Shown here one piece after another: positions 53,932-61,635 of a stretch of DNA of 64,000 nt. Location: contig NC_019892.1 of assembly GCF_000242455.2 (NCBI RefSeq), forward strand, positions 2,170,001-2,234,000, in the 5' to 3' direction. The notes below the pieces were generated by a model. It was not told the DNA's origin. It ran no database searches and worked only from the letters and a program-made list of their open reading frames with translations. The position numbers and the translations under genes are program-made. Every line of letters begins with the position of its first letter. The stretch's first letter is position 1. The DNA comes from Singulisphaera acidiphila DSM 18658. GTDB taxonomy: Bacteria; Planctomycetota; Planctomycetia; Isosphaerales; Isosphaeraceae.

Positions 53932-54333
53932 TCCGCCCAACGACCCCTCCTCATCGTCACCCCTGGCGCAATCGCGATGATTGGCCGGCACCGTGACGTC
54001 CCGGCTGGATCCAGCCAGCCGGGCTGTCTCAATCTTCGCCAGTTGGCCCGCCACCTCCTTAATCGAGTCACAAGACTCCTTCTCACGCACGCTCCAGCAA
54101 TTGCCCAGGCCCGGTTCCTGACAACGAGATACCGCCGGAACGGGGAGGCACGACCTCCCTATTGGGCAGGAATCTTTGCCTGATTCCCCTGAAGTCGCTA
54201 AAGGATCAGGTCTTCCTTGTCGAAAATGTTTAACAGCAGAACGGTCAATGGGTCACCAAGGGCGACATCATATGACCCCATTGAACGGATGAAATTGCAA
54301 TATACGACTCTTCGATGTCGCGGAGAATGACCG
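53932..54333. other. Intergenic region with two inverted repeats
   Basis: An 8-bp hairpin (54001-54008 with 54015-54022) about 70 bases after the PilZ-like gene may be its terminator. A second, 11-bp imperfect inverted repeat (TCAATGGGTCA at 54245-54255 with its near-complement at 54273-54284) lies 50-90 bases before the next gene and could be a regulatory site. No gene is seen. Confidence 0.5.
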
Positions 54334-55146
54334 ATGGTACTGCGACTGATCTTGGTGAGTCTTGTCGCCGGGCTGAGCTTCGATATGCCGACTCGGCGCG
54401 ATCTGGATACGATGGCCCGCTCCGCGCAACACTGGGTGCAGACCCGCCTTGCTGAATGGGATCCTCAAGCACCGTCCGACTACGAGACCTATGTTCTCGT
54501 CGCCGACCCCGCCCCGACCCCGCTGCCCACGGCAGCCCCCGTCGCCGTCCCTGACGATGAATTTGCCAGCGTGCTCAACGATAACGTCGCCTTGTTCGCT
54601 CAAGACGAGCTTGCGGGTACGACCCGTGAAATGGACCAATTTGTGAAGAGCAGCGACCAACTCACGGCCGTCGAGCCGTCGAAATCGTTCGCGATCGAGC
54701 TACCCACCGAACCCGCCACGGTCGTCAGCGAGGAGTGGATCGCCACCGATATCACGGAAATCGCCTTCGAGGGTTGGGCCGAAGAGGCCACCCCGAGCAA
54801 CCCAGTCGATGTGGCCGTCGCAGCCCCGGTTCCCCAACTCGACCTTGCGTTTGAGGGGGTGATCGAGGAAACCGTCATCAACTTCGCGCTTGACGCCACC
54901 ACACTGGCCAAGTCGGAGCGAAGCTCAGACAACGATTCACTTGAGGCCGAAGAGAACCTCTCTACAAGCGAGACTGACACGCTCAATCAGATCACCTCCA
55001 ACGGGATTGAAGAATCGATTCCGTCCGCCATCGAGACGGGCCGGACTGAGAATCGATTGACGAATGCTGTCCGCCTGACCCGCGAAGCGGTCGTCGCCTG
55101 GGCCAGCCTGCTCCACGGCCCCGCGGTCGTTACGATCGCCCCTTGA
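54334..55146 (+). CDS. Acidic exported or membrane-anchored hypothetical protein
   Basis: The 270-residue product begins with a hydrophobic stretch (MVLRLILVSLVAGLSFDMP) that may be a signal peptide or anchor, then a low-complexity acidic body rich in Ala, Glu, Asp, Thr and Val (DPAPTPLPTAAPVAVPDDEF, EEVIEET-like repeats). It ends with a hydrophobic C-terminal stretch (VVAWASLLHGPAVVTIAP). I do not recognise a family. Codon usage matches the neighbours. A strong terminator lies 27 bases after its stop, which supports a real transcript end. Confidence 0.65.
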   Translation: MVLRLILVSLVAGLSFDMPTRRDLDTMARSAQHWVQTRLAEWDPQAPSDYETYVLVADPAPTPLPTAAPVAVPDDEFASVLNDNVALFAQDELAGTTREMDQFVKSSDQLTAVEPSKSFAIELPTEPATVVSEEWIATDITEIAFEGWAEEATPSNPVDVAVAAPVPQLDLAFEGVIEETVINFALDATTLAKSERSSDNDSLEAEENLSTSETDTLNQITSNGIEESIPSAIETGRTENRLTNAVRLTREAVVAWASLLHGPAVVTIAP

Positions 55147-55173
55147 CAAGATCCTTCGCTCCAGAAACGAGAC

Positions 55174-55214
55174 GACGCCCCGGAGCCTTAACGGTTCCGG
55201 GGCGTCTTTTTTTT
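55174..55214 (+). terminator. Rho-independent terminator
   Basis: A 14-bp GC-rich stem (55174-55187 with 55193-55206, one G-T pair) with a 5-base loop is followed by a run of eight T residues (55207-55214). This is a textbook plus-strand terminator for the acidic protein gene. Confidence 0.92.
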
Positions 55215-55296
55215 GTTTCGAAAACCAGTTGGATGAGGAAACGTTCTGCTCGCAGTTCGGATCGTGTGAGGATCGCGATCGGTGAGCATCACATTA

Positions 55297-56156
55297 GAGC
55301 GCGTTATGAACTCCACTCAAATAGCGGAACAGCCTTTCGGAGCATCAACAAGCTGAATGCGACGTAGTGCAATCCGGCGAGCGTCTCGGAGAGACGCTCG
55401 TAATCCTTCGCCAACCGGCGGAATCGCGCCGCCCAACCGAACGAACGTTCCACGACCCAGCGGCGCGGAAGCAGCACGAACCCGCGCTTCGCATCGTCCA
55501 GCTTCACAACTTCGAGGATGATCCCCTGGTGGGCCGCCGCATCGAATGCCTCCTCGCCGGTGTAACCTTGGTCGACATAGGCCAGCTCGACCGACTCGCC
55601 CGTCGCCTCTTGGACGGCTTTGGCCAGCGTGTCGACCTGGGCCCGCTCTTGCTCGTTGGCTGGAGTCACGTGCAGCGCCAGCAGATGTCCGAGCGTATCC
55701 ACGGCCATGTGGACCTTGGCCCCCTTGCGACGCTTGTACCCGTCGTAGCCCGCACGGCCACCACTCTCGGGGGTCGACTGGATGGTTCGTCCGTCGAAGA
55801 TGACGGCCGTCGGCTCGGGTTCTCTTGTCAGCGAAGCGGAGCACGGCTCGAAGGTCGTGGACAATGGCCTCGAAACAGCCGGCGGCAAGCCAGCGGCGGG
55901 TCTGCTGATAGACCATCTCCCAAGGAGGGAAGTCGGCGGGCAGGTAACGCCATGGTGCTCCGCTTCGGACGAGCCAACGCAAGGCGTCGAAGACGTCGCG
56001 GAGGTTGTGGATTCGCTGGCCGGCATCTTCAGGGAGCAGGCAAATATAAGGGAGAACGAACTCCCATTCGGCATCGGTGACGTCGCTGGGGTAGGGTTGG
56101 TGCGTGATCATACCCTAAACTACGTTCGCCACTGGACTACAGTTCATAGCACGCTC
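55297..56156 (-). mobile_element. IS5-family (IS427-like) insertion sequence
   Basis: This 860-bp element has imperfect 16-bp terminal inverted repeats: 55297-55312 (GAGCGCGTTATGAACT) and 56141-56156 (complement of GAGCGTGCTATGAACT), with two mismatches. It is flanked by a TA on each side (55295-55296 and 56157-56158), consistent with target duplication. It encodes a DDE transposase in two frames. The intact ends and single element suggest fairly recent insertion. Confidence 0.88.
55304..56111 (-). CDS. IS5-type DDE transposase, two overlapping frames
   Basis: The first frame (from ATG at 56111) encodes [20 protein letters not shown], the DUF4096 N-terminal domain, through [11 protein letters not shown]. 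The second frame (ending at 55304) encodes [17 protein letters not shown] with the first Asp, [12 protein letters not shown] and the C-terminal [21 protein letters not shown] with the DDE Glu. The change of frame must occur near 55815-55835 by +1 (or -2), so the protein needs recoding or the gene is broken. Related IS5 elements produce transposase by programmed frameshifting, so activity is possible. Confidence 0.85.
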
Positions 56157-56204
56157 TAGCCGTGAGGAGCGGCGGCGTCGACGCTCCGAAGGGGTGGCGA
56201 GGGA

Positions 56205-56857
56205 TTACGCGACATCAGGAAACCGGATCTCTCGCTGAAGCCCACAGGCTGGAGGAAAGGTCCGGTTGAAAAGCCGCTTGAATTCGCTCCATGTCTCTGA
56301 CGCTTTCATGAGCAATTTAACAATGAGAACATGCTTATCGAGGTGAGGATTGCCAATGTCGTTAGTCAAGAATCGGTGATGCTGAAGTCGCCTTGTAGGC
56401 GTAGCCCTTTCCACCGTCCCCGCCTCCCAATGGGGGCAAAAACCGGATCGACTGCATCCCCTCTTGCCAACCTTCAGCCAGGAAAGGACTAATGGCGTTT
56501 CCTGAGAGGAATCGGCCAAGCCTGTCCCCCCTCAGCCGCGGCTGATTCCAAGGGCGCGAAGCATCCCCTTCTGGGAGAGCACGCGCCTTCCGTCCTCGAG
56601 GACATAGCACGGGATTTCGATTTCTCCGATCTTGAGCGATCGCCCCGAACCACCATGGTCGCACGAAGAACCGCCTCGGTTTCAGAAGTGGCCGATTCCA
56701 GTTCGGCTTTCTCCCACCTTGCCTGGACAGCACGGCGCGCAATCTCGCTTCGCTCCTCCGGGCGCAAACTCGCAGCCCTGGCCTTGCCGCCATTCGACGT
56801 GCCAAGACGCCCGAGAACCTTTGCCGCTTTGATCGCCTCGTTGTTCGGCTTGCTCAT
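56205..56857 (-). pseudogene. Decayed P63C-domain gene
   Basis: Pieces of one P63C-type protein are spread over three frames. The N-terminal piece from the ATG at 56857 (LGRLGTSNGGKARAASLRPE, RSEIARRAVQARW) is the common start of this family. A second frame then reads LKIGEIEIPCYVLEDGRRVL and RALGISRG before a TGA near 56530. A third frame carries LGRFLSGNAISPFLAEG. Finally a piece ending at 56205 shows HHRFLTNDIGNPHLDKHV and SETWSEFKRLFNRTFPP, the family C terminus. The middle of the protein is missing. The IS5 element lies 48 bases beyond the end. P63C proteins are of unknown function and often phage- or island-borne. Confidence 0.75.
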
Positions 56858-57233
56858 GATTTATTTGTTTAATAAAAAATTGTTGATGTTGCGCGACTTC
56901 GGGGAAATACACACACGAAAACGTTGGCGGGCAAGTAGCGATCTGGACAAATTTCCAGAGAATCTCGTCGCACATCAGTTACCTCGGCCTGAACTCTGTA
57001 ACGCCAAAAGAATCAAGCGAACAAGAAAGGTCTTAGGCGATCATTTGAGGTGAGCATGTGGCTTTAAGAAACTTTAAGCGAGAGTCGGCTGAAAAATGCG
57101 AGACATTTGGCCGAAAGCGAGCTACTCTGTAGTGCAGGTTCGCATGGCGTTTGGGACCCACGCTAGCGTTCCGGGCCACTCTCAGTGAAAACCGGTCTTC
57201 GCTCTCGTTAACACTCCAAGGAGTTGTATCACA
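56858..57233. other. Intergenic region upstream of the small secreted protein gene
   Basis: About 376 bases with no supported gene. The part at 56855-56900 is AT-rich, unlike the surrounding DNA. A purine-rich AAGGAG stretch at 57218-57223 precedes the ATG at 57234 and is a good ribosome binding site. Confidence 0.5.
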
Positions 57234-57617
57234 ATGGCAACCAGGTTTGCGTGGCTGAGATCCCGCAAGACGATCTCACTAAGCATTGCGATCGCGGCGA
57301 TTGCTTTGGGCCTTTTCACGCCCAAGGACGCGAACGCCGGTGCAACCATATTGACTCACGCCTCGTACCAGGACATCACGAGCGAGGCCAACGATTTTTT
57401 TGTCTATGGCGATTTATTTGATTATCCGCTTGGCAAACTTGAACTCCGGGATCTGGGCGGCAATCTCATCCAGCCTACGTCCGTGTTCTCAGACTACGTA
57501 ATCCTGCAATTCTGGAATGCAAGCTTCCCTCCACTGGAACCTGGGTACTACTTTTTGCATGTTGAAGACATCTACGGAGATGGCGAGACTATAATATTTT
57601 TAACTGTATATTCATAG
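57234..57617 (+). CDS. Small secreted protein
   Basis: The 127-residue product has a basic N terminus (MATRFAWLRSRK), a hydrophobic core (TISLSIAIAAIALGLF) and a signal-peptidase site ANA|GA. The mature part is about 90 residues, rich in aromatic and acidic residues (DFFVYGDLFDYPLGKLELRD, YFLHVEDIYGDGETIIF) and without cysteines. No family recognised. An AAGGAG ribosome binding site lies 10 bases upstream and a strong hairpin follows the stop, so it is a well-defined single-gene transcript. Confidence 0.75.
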   Translation: MATRFAWLRSRKTISLSIAIAAIALGLFTPKDANAGATILTHASYQDITSEANDFFVYGDLFDYPLGKLELRDLGGNLIQPTSVFSDYVILQFWNASFPPLEPGYYFLHVEDIYGDGETIIFLTVYS

Positions 57618-57677
57618 GCTCATGCTGGCTTAGGGTCAGACGTGGATCTATCCCTCGGTGATCAACTTCGGATTCTC

Positions 57678-57716
57678 AAGACCAACGAGCCTTCGTGACG
57701 AAGGCTCGTTGGTCTT
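57678..57716 (+). terminator. Long perfect hairpin terminator
   Basis: A perfect 18-bp stem (57678-57695 with 57699-57716) with a 3-base TGA loop follows the small secreted protein gene by 60 bases. The following bases (TCTTCGAG) are only weakly T-rich. It could also serve the minus-strand gene ending at 57816 in the opposite direction. Confidence 0.75.
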
Positions 57717-57815
57717 TCTTCGAGGGGGAGGTAGGTGAATCGGCGGCGTGGCCCCAGGGCTAGCTTGAGGCGCATAGAAACGCCTCGGGTAGGCCGGGGC
57801 GTTAGCGTGCATGGG

Positions 57816-58610
57816 TCAAGGCTTGGGGACTTCAGGTTCTGGCCACGAATTGCCGGAACCCTCTGATATGATCAGTCCGATCTGCTTTTTCGTGAGATTG
57901 GAATACTTGGAGTACAGACGGCGACTATTCTCTTTTAGGATCTCATTGAGAACTAGGGACCACTTCTTCTGGACCGCAGGGATCCCGACACGGCTCGTTC
58001 TGTTAATCGCATCAGGAACTCGGCGGTCTGCCTCTCGCACCGCCAACTTAGCGTTTCGTTCCACCTCGGCATAGAGTTTTCGCCGCTCCAAGAGCGTTAG
58101 CCCGAATTTCACATCTTTGGCGGACTCCGCCTCTGTTGGAGGTAATCGTACTCCATCGCGGGATAGCCAGCCGTCTCGGCCTTTCATCTTCCCTGACACG
58201 ACTTCGAAGTGAACTGCCTCGCCGTTTTGCTCAATCACCCGCCCGGCCGCTCCAGGCTCCACTCGGAATTTCTGGCGACCAGTCTTAAAATCAGTCATCG
58301 CGGTCCCACCCCGCAAGGCGTCATAGACCCCTCGGTCGGCCGCGATCGGCCTCCCTATGATTTCTAATTCAGTCCCTGCGGCTAAACCTGGGGGTTTAAA
58401 TTTACTGCGTACTCCGGCGGCAATCACCATCACTATCAAAATAGCAATGGGCGTAGCTGTGAGTCCTGCGATGATCACCCACGCTTTGTCACGGTCGCCC
58501 ATCTTCTTGGGGAGATTTGGGTTGGGAACCCAAGCCCCCTGTGGTTTGCCGCATGAAGGACAAAAGCTCGCTTCGGAACTAATCTGGTGCTGGCAGGCGT
58601 GGCAATTCAT
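57816..58610 (-). CDS. Zinc-ribbon membrane protein
   Basis: The 264-residue protein begins with a double zinc ribbon knuckle (CHACQHQI, CPSCGKPQ), a short linker, one transmembrane helix (VIIAGLTATPIAILIVMVIAA, about 44-66) and a C-terminal domain of about 195 residues. That domain has an SH3-like stretch (GAAGRVIEQNGEAVHFEVVSG, GRDGWLSRDGVRL) followed by a basic helical end. I start at the ATG at 58610 so that the ribbon is at the N terminus. The frame opens at 58643. The SH3-like part may face the periplasm. Role unknown. Confidence 0.75.
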   Translation of the reverse strand: MNCHACQHQISSEASFCPSCGKPQGAWVPNPNLPKKMGDRDKAWVIIAGLTATPIAILIVMVIAAGVRSKFKPPGLAAGTELEIIGRPIAADRGVYDALRGGTAMTDFKTGRQKFRVEPGAAGRVIEQNGEAVHFEVVSGKMKGRDGWLSRDGVRLPPTEAESAKDVKFGLTLLERRKLYAEVERNAKLAVREADRRVPDAINRTSRVGIPAVQKKWSLVLNEILKENSRRLYSKYSNLTKKQIGLIISEGSGNSWPEPEVPKP

Positions 58611-59368
58611 CGGCTTGCCCTGATGGTCGATATCTCGCTTCACTCTAGCCGTTTGCGCTAGCCGCTAAGCTCAAATCGTCCATCAAAGCACAGTAGGACG
58701 GCAATAAAAAGCGATTCGTTCGTTCAGACCTGCTTTCGGGACTCGACCAACTGAAAGATGAACGTCGATCCATCGGGTGCGGCGAGCAACCTTTGCCCAG
58801 CGCTTTCCCTCCAGGGACGAGGTCCATTGGCTGGGAAGTAAGCGATCCTCAGCTGCTTGCCCTATAGAATTCCCTGGGCGTCAAAGGTCTCCAGCGGCTT
58901 CGGTTCGATTCGCAGGATCATTGGGGGCTGGGATGCGAGAGGCGCTCTCCTTCATCCTCACCTGGCCTGTGCCGGGAAGAGGATGGTGGAGGGGCTCATG
59001 AGCACCCCCCTTCCCCAAGGGAGTGGGAAACGACCAGCAGTTTCAGCCTTCGCTGTATTTCCGTCGCCATGACCGCCCCCTTTCAGCCGACTGAGCCCGT
59101 AGCCAACAGCACGTTCGCATCGCTAACATTCACGTCGAAGCTCGTCGCCCAACGCGGCTGGGGCCACGGGGCACGCTGGCACGCCTGGCTGGGAAGGGCT
59201 CGGGCTCCGTATAGTCGCGGTCCGGGATCGAGAGCCGCTCCTCCACCTGATTGGGTCGGTCGGCGTCGACCACGCGGATCTGCCCAGCGATCCCGGCGGG
59301 CCGAGCGTGGTCGAGCGAATGCTTTATTTGAACGGGCAACTGACCGACTTCATCCATTGAGGTGCCTT
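58611..59368. other. Intergenic region, possible gene remnant
   Basis: About 760 bases separate the zinc-ribbon gene from the protease gene. One plus-strand frame ending in a TGA at 59358-59360 reads SVGVDHADLPSDPGGPSVVE and LNGQLTDFIH at its end, which looks like the C terminus of a lost gene but matches no family I can name. The long N-terminal extension in frame with the protease is Arg/Gly-rich and is not a credible leader. Confidence 0.4.
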
Positions 59369-60633
59369 GTGGTAGCGAGCATTCTGTTGGCGAGCTTGTT
59401 GGTCCAGGCGTCCGGTCCCGATGCGTCTGCCAAATTGCCTGACTTTAAGAAGGTGCTTGCAGACGTCGAACGTTTTAACGAGGCGAAGCGATTTGTCGAA
59501 CTGGCCCAACTGTATGCGGACAGCAACGAACAGCTGCGCTCGCCGTTGGTCGCGATCAACGAGGCGGTTGCATGGGCTGATGCCGACCGATCCGCTCAAG
59601 CCATTCAGGCACTGGAACACTCGATCGAGTACGGGATCCGCAATCCCAACGTGGTCACCAAGTACAAAAGCCTTGGTCGTTTGAAATCCGACCCTGCATG
59701 GCCTCGCGTCGAATCGCAGCTTGCTCAGTTGCGACGCCAACTGAGCAGCGTTGACGGCTTTGAAGTGCATACGGACGATGCAGAGGCCTTTTGGAAAGCC
59801 TTCGACCTCGCTCGCGCGGAGCCGGCTCGGGCCGAGGAGTTCTTCTCGAAGATGATTCTGGACGGGTCGCCCGCTCTGCGGGATTATTATGCGAATCGCT
59901 ACTTCGGGGTTGATGATCTGGTCAAGGCGGCCATTCGAACGTATCCCAAGTATTATCAGTATCTACGCAACCATTTTCAGCCCGAGCAATTGGGGGCGAT
60001 CCGAAAAAAGTGATTGCTAACATGAAGAAGCTAAAAAACGTTTATCCGGAAGCCATTTTTCCTCACGGCTACCTGGTGATCGGGACCCTCAACTCGGCCG
60101 GCTCGGCGACTGACCTGGGCGTCTTCATTGGGCTCGACCGGCACGGACGAGGGGAAGGAATGCCCACGGACGAAATGAGCGAGAGCCTTAAGAAGTCTAT
60201 TGGAGACCCCCGCTTCATCTCAGGGACGATGACCCACGAGCTCATGCATTTCCAGCAGAATTACCGCGATCCGCGGGAAGGGGGCGTTCTGCGTGCCGTG
60301 ATTGAAGAAGGTGTCTGTGACTTTCTCACCGACCTGGTGACAGGAAAGCCATCGGAGGGGATTCGCCAACGCTATTTGAAGGAGCACGAGGCCGAGATTC
60401 TTGAAGACTTTCGCAAGGAGATGAACGGCACCGACCTCTCGAAGTGGATGTGCAACGGAAGCGTCGGAGGACGTCCCGCCGACCTCGGCTATACGCTGGG
60501 TTCAGAGATTTGCAGGTCGTATTATGAGCTCGCCGCTGACAAGAAAAAAGCCCTCTACGACCTGCTGAATACAGGGGATTTCGTCAGCCTCGTTCGGAAC
60601 AGCAAGTACAAGACGACGATCGAATCCAAATAA
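59369..60633 (+). CDS. Predicted secreted zinc protease (DUF2268-like), split by a -1 frameshift site
   Basis: The protein is encoded in two frames. The first (to 60013) gives a GTG-started leader (VVASILLASLLVQASG) with TGAGG 6-7 bases before it, a helical repeat region (about 15-125) and the start of the protease domain (VHTDDAEAFWKAFD, FGVDDLVKAAIRTYPKYYQYL). The second (from 60010) continues with MKKLKNVYPEAIFPHGYLVIG and has HELMH and EEGVCDF, the HExxH zinc motif and downstream Glu. The junction is CGA AAA AAG TGA, where a -1 slip on A AAA AAG reads straight into the second frame. Either this is programmed recoding or a one-base mutation in the A6 tract. Confidence 0.78.
60004..60010 (+). 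promoter_or_regulatory. A AAA AAG slippery heptamer
   Basis: The heptamer is in the correct phase for -1 slippage (X XXY YYZ) and is followed directly by a TGA stop. A GGGGG tract lies 7 bases upstream and could act as an anti-ribosomal pairing stimulator, similar in idea to dnaX. No strong downstream hairpin is evident. Confidence 0.6.
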
Positions 60634-60708
60634 GCGGATTTAGTCGAAGTCTCAGTTTCCTCGACTCTGCGAAATCAGAGACCAACTCGAAATAGGGTCC
60701 GGCAACCA

Positions 60709-61428
60709 TTGGAACAGAAAGTCGGCCCCCTACTAAAAGTGCTCCACGCCGAGGGGCACGTGATATCTCTTGATCGGCCTGACACGAATGAACGAATCCC
60801 GCCATCGCCGAATGGCACTCGTCTGGCGAGCGGCAGCACACCGGCCTGGCGGGTTGACGCCATGCACGATCAAGACGGGTTTAGCAGCCAGTCCTGGGTC
60901 CAGTGGCGAGTCAAGGATGGGCACAAGGGGCCGATGGTCTGGGAAGTCAAGCACCTGCGGTTTTCCCCCGTGGGCGCCGACGGGTTACCGGGCGAGCCGC
61001 TGCACCTGGTTGCCGCCCGTGACGTCTTGAACCCGGCGGAGTTGAAGTTCTTCGTCGGCGACGCCCCCGAGGAGACGTCGGTGCAGGTGCTGTTGCTGGT
61101 TGGGTTTTCGCGATGGCGCGTCGAGCGCTGCTTCGAAGACCAGAAGTCCGAGATTGGACTGGATCAGTACGAGGGCCGACGCTACTAGGGGCTCAAACGC
61201 CACCTGATCCTGAGTTGCCTGAGCTACTTGTTCCTATCGCGGATGCGACAGAAGTTCGGGGGGAAAAATCCGGGTCTGACGGAGTGCCAGGTCCACACCG
61301 CGATGGCGGTGCTGACCCTGTTCTGGTGGTTGGGGCTGAGTCCTCCGCGAAAGCTTCTGAAGCGGACCTCCGAAGAGGATCTAGCGGGCGCAGCGTCGAA
61401 ACGCCGTGGCGCAACGGTGCCACACTAA
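60709..61428 (+). pseudogene. Decayed IS701-like transposase
   Basis: The frame lacks the N-terminal part of a DDE transposase and is interrupted by an in-frame TAG at 61186-61188 (EGRRY*GLKRHLILS). The read-through text FSRWRVERCFEDQKSEIGL and GLKRHLILSCLSYLFL is the conserved C-terminal region of IS701-type transposases, with the catalytic Glu in ERCFEDQK. No inverted ends are apparent. It is 5'-truncated and nonfunctional. Confidence 0.78.
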
Positions 61429-61598
61429 GCGGACAAGGCGAAGGTTGCATGAGATGGGCATCAAACTTACAGGATTGCCCCGATGCAAATGGGATACGAC
61501 TTAGCGCTGTAGTAATTAGGTGGGCCGTCCCATTGAAAACTATGCAGTGAATGCAGCAAAGGCACCAATAAAAGATCACAAAAATAAATTGTAACCCC

Positions 61599-61627
61599 TT
61601 GACAGAATATGCGGTTACGGCAAAACT
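61599..61627 (+). promoter_or_regulatory. Possible promoter of the GAP1-like gene
   Basis: A perfect TTGACA (61599-61604) is followed after 17 bases by AAAACT (61622-61627), a poor -10 box, just 9 bases before the ATG. If used, the transcript would be nearly leaderless. No Shine-Dalgarno is visible before 61636. Confidence 0.3.
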
Positions 61628-61635
61628 TGGTCCTT

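Noticed and set aside
58899-58925. GGTTCGATTC-like stretch resembling a tRNA T-loop
   Set aside because: The flanking arms do not pair and no acceptor or anticodon stem can be drawn.
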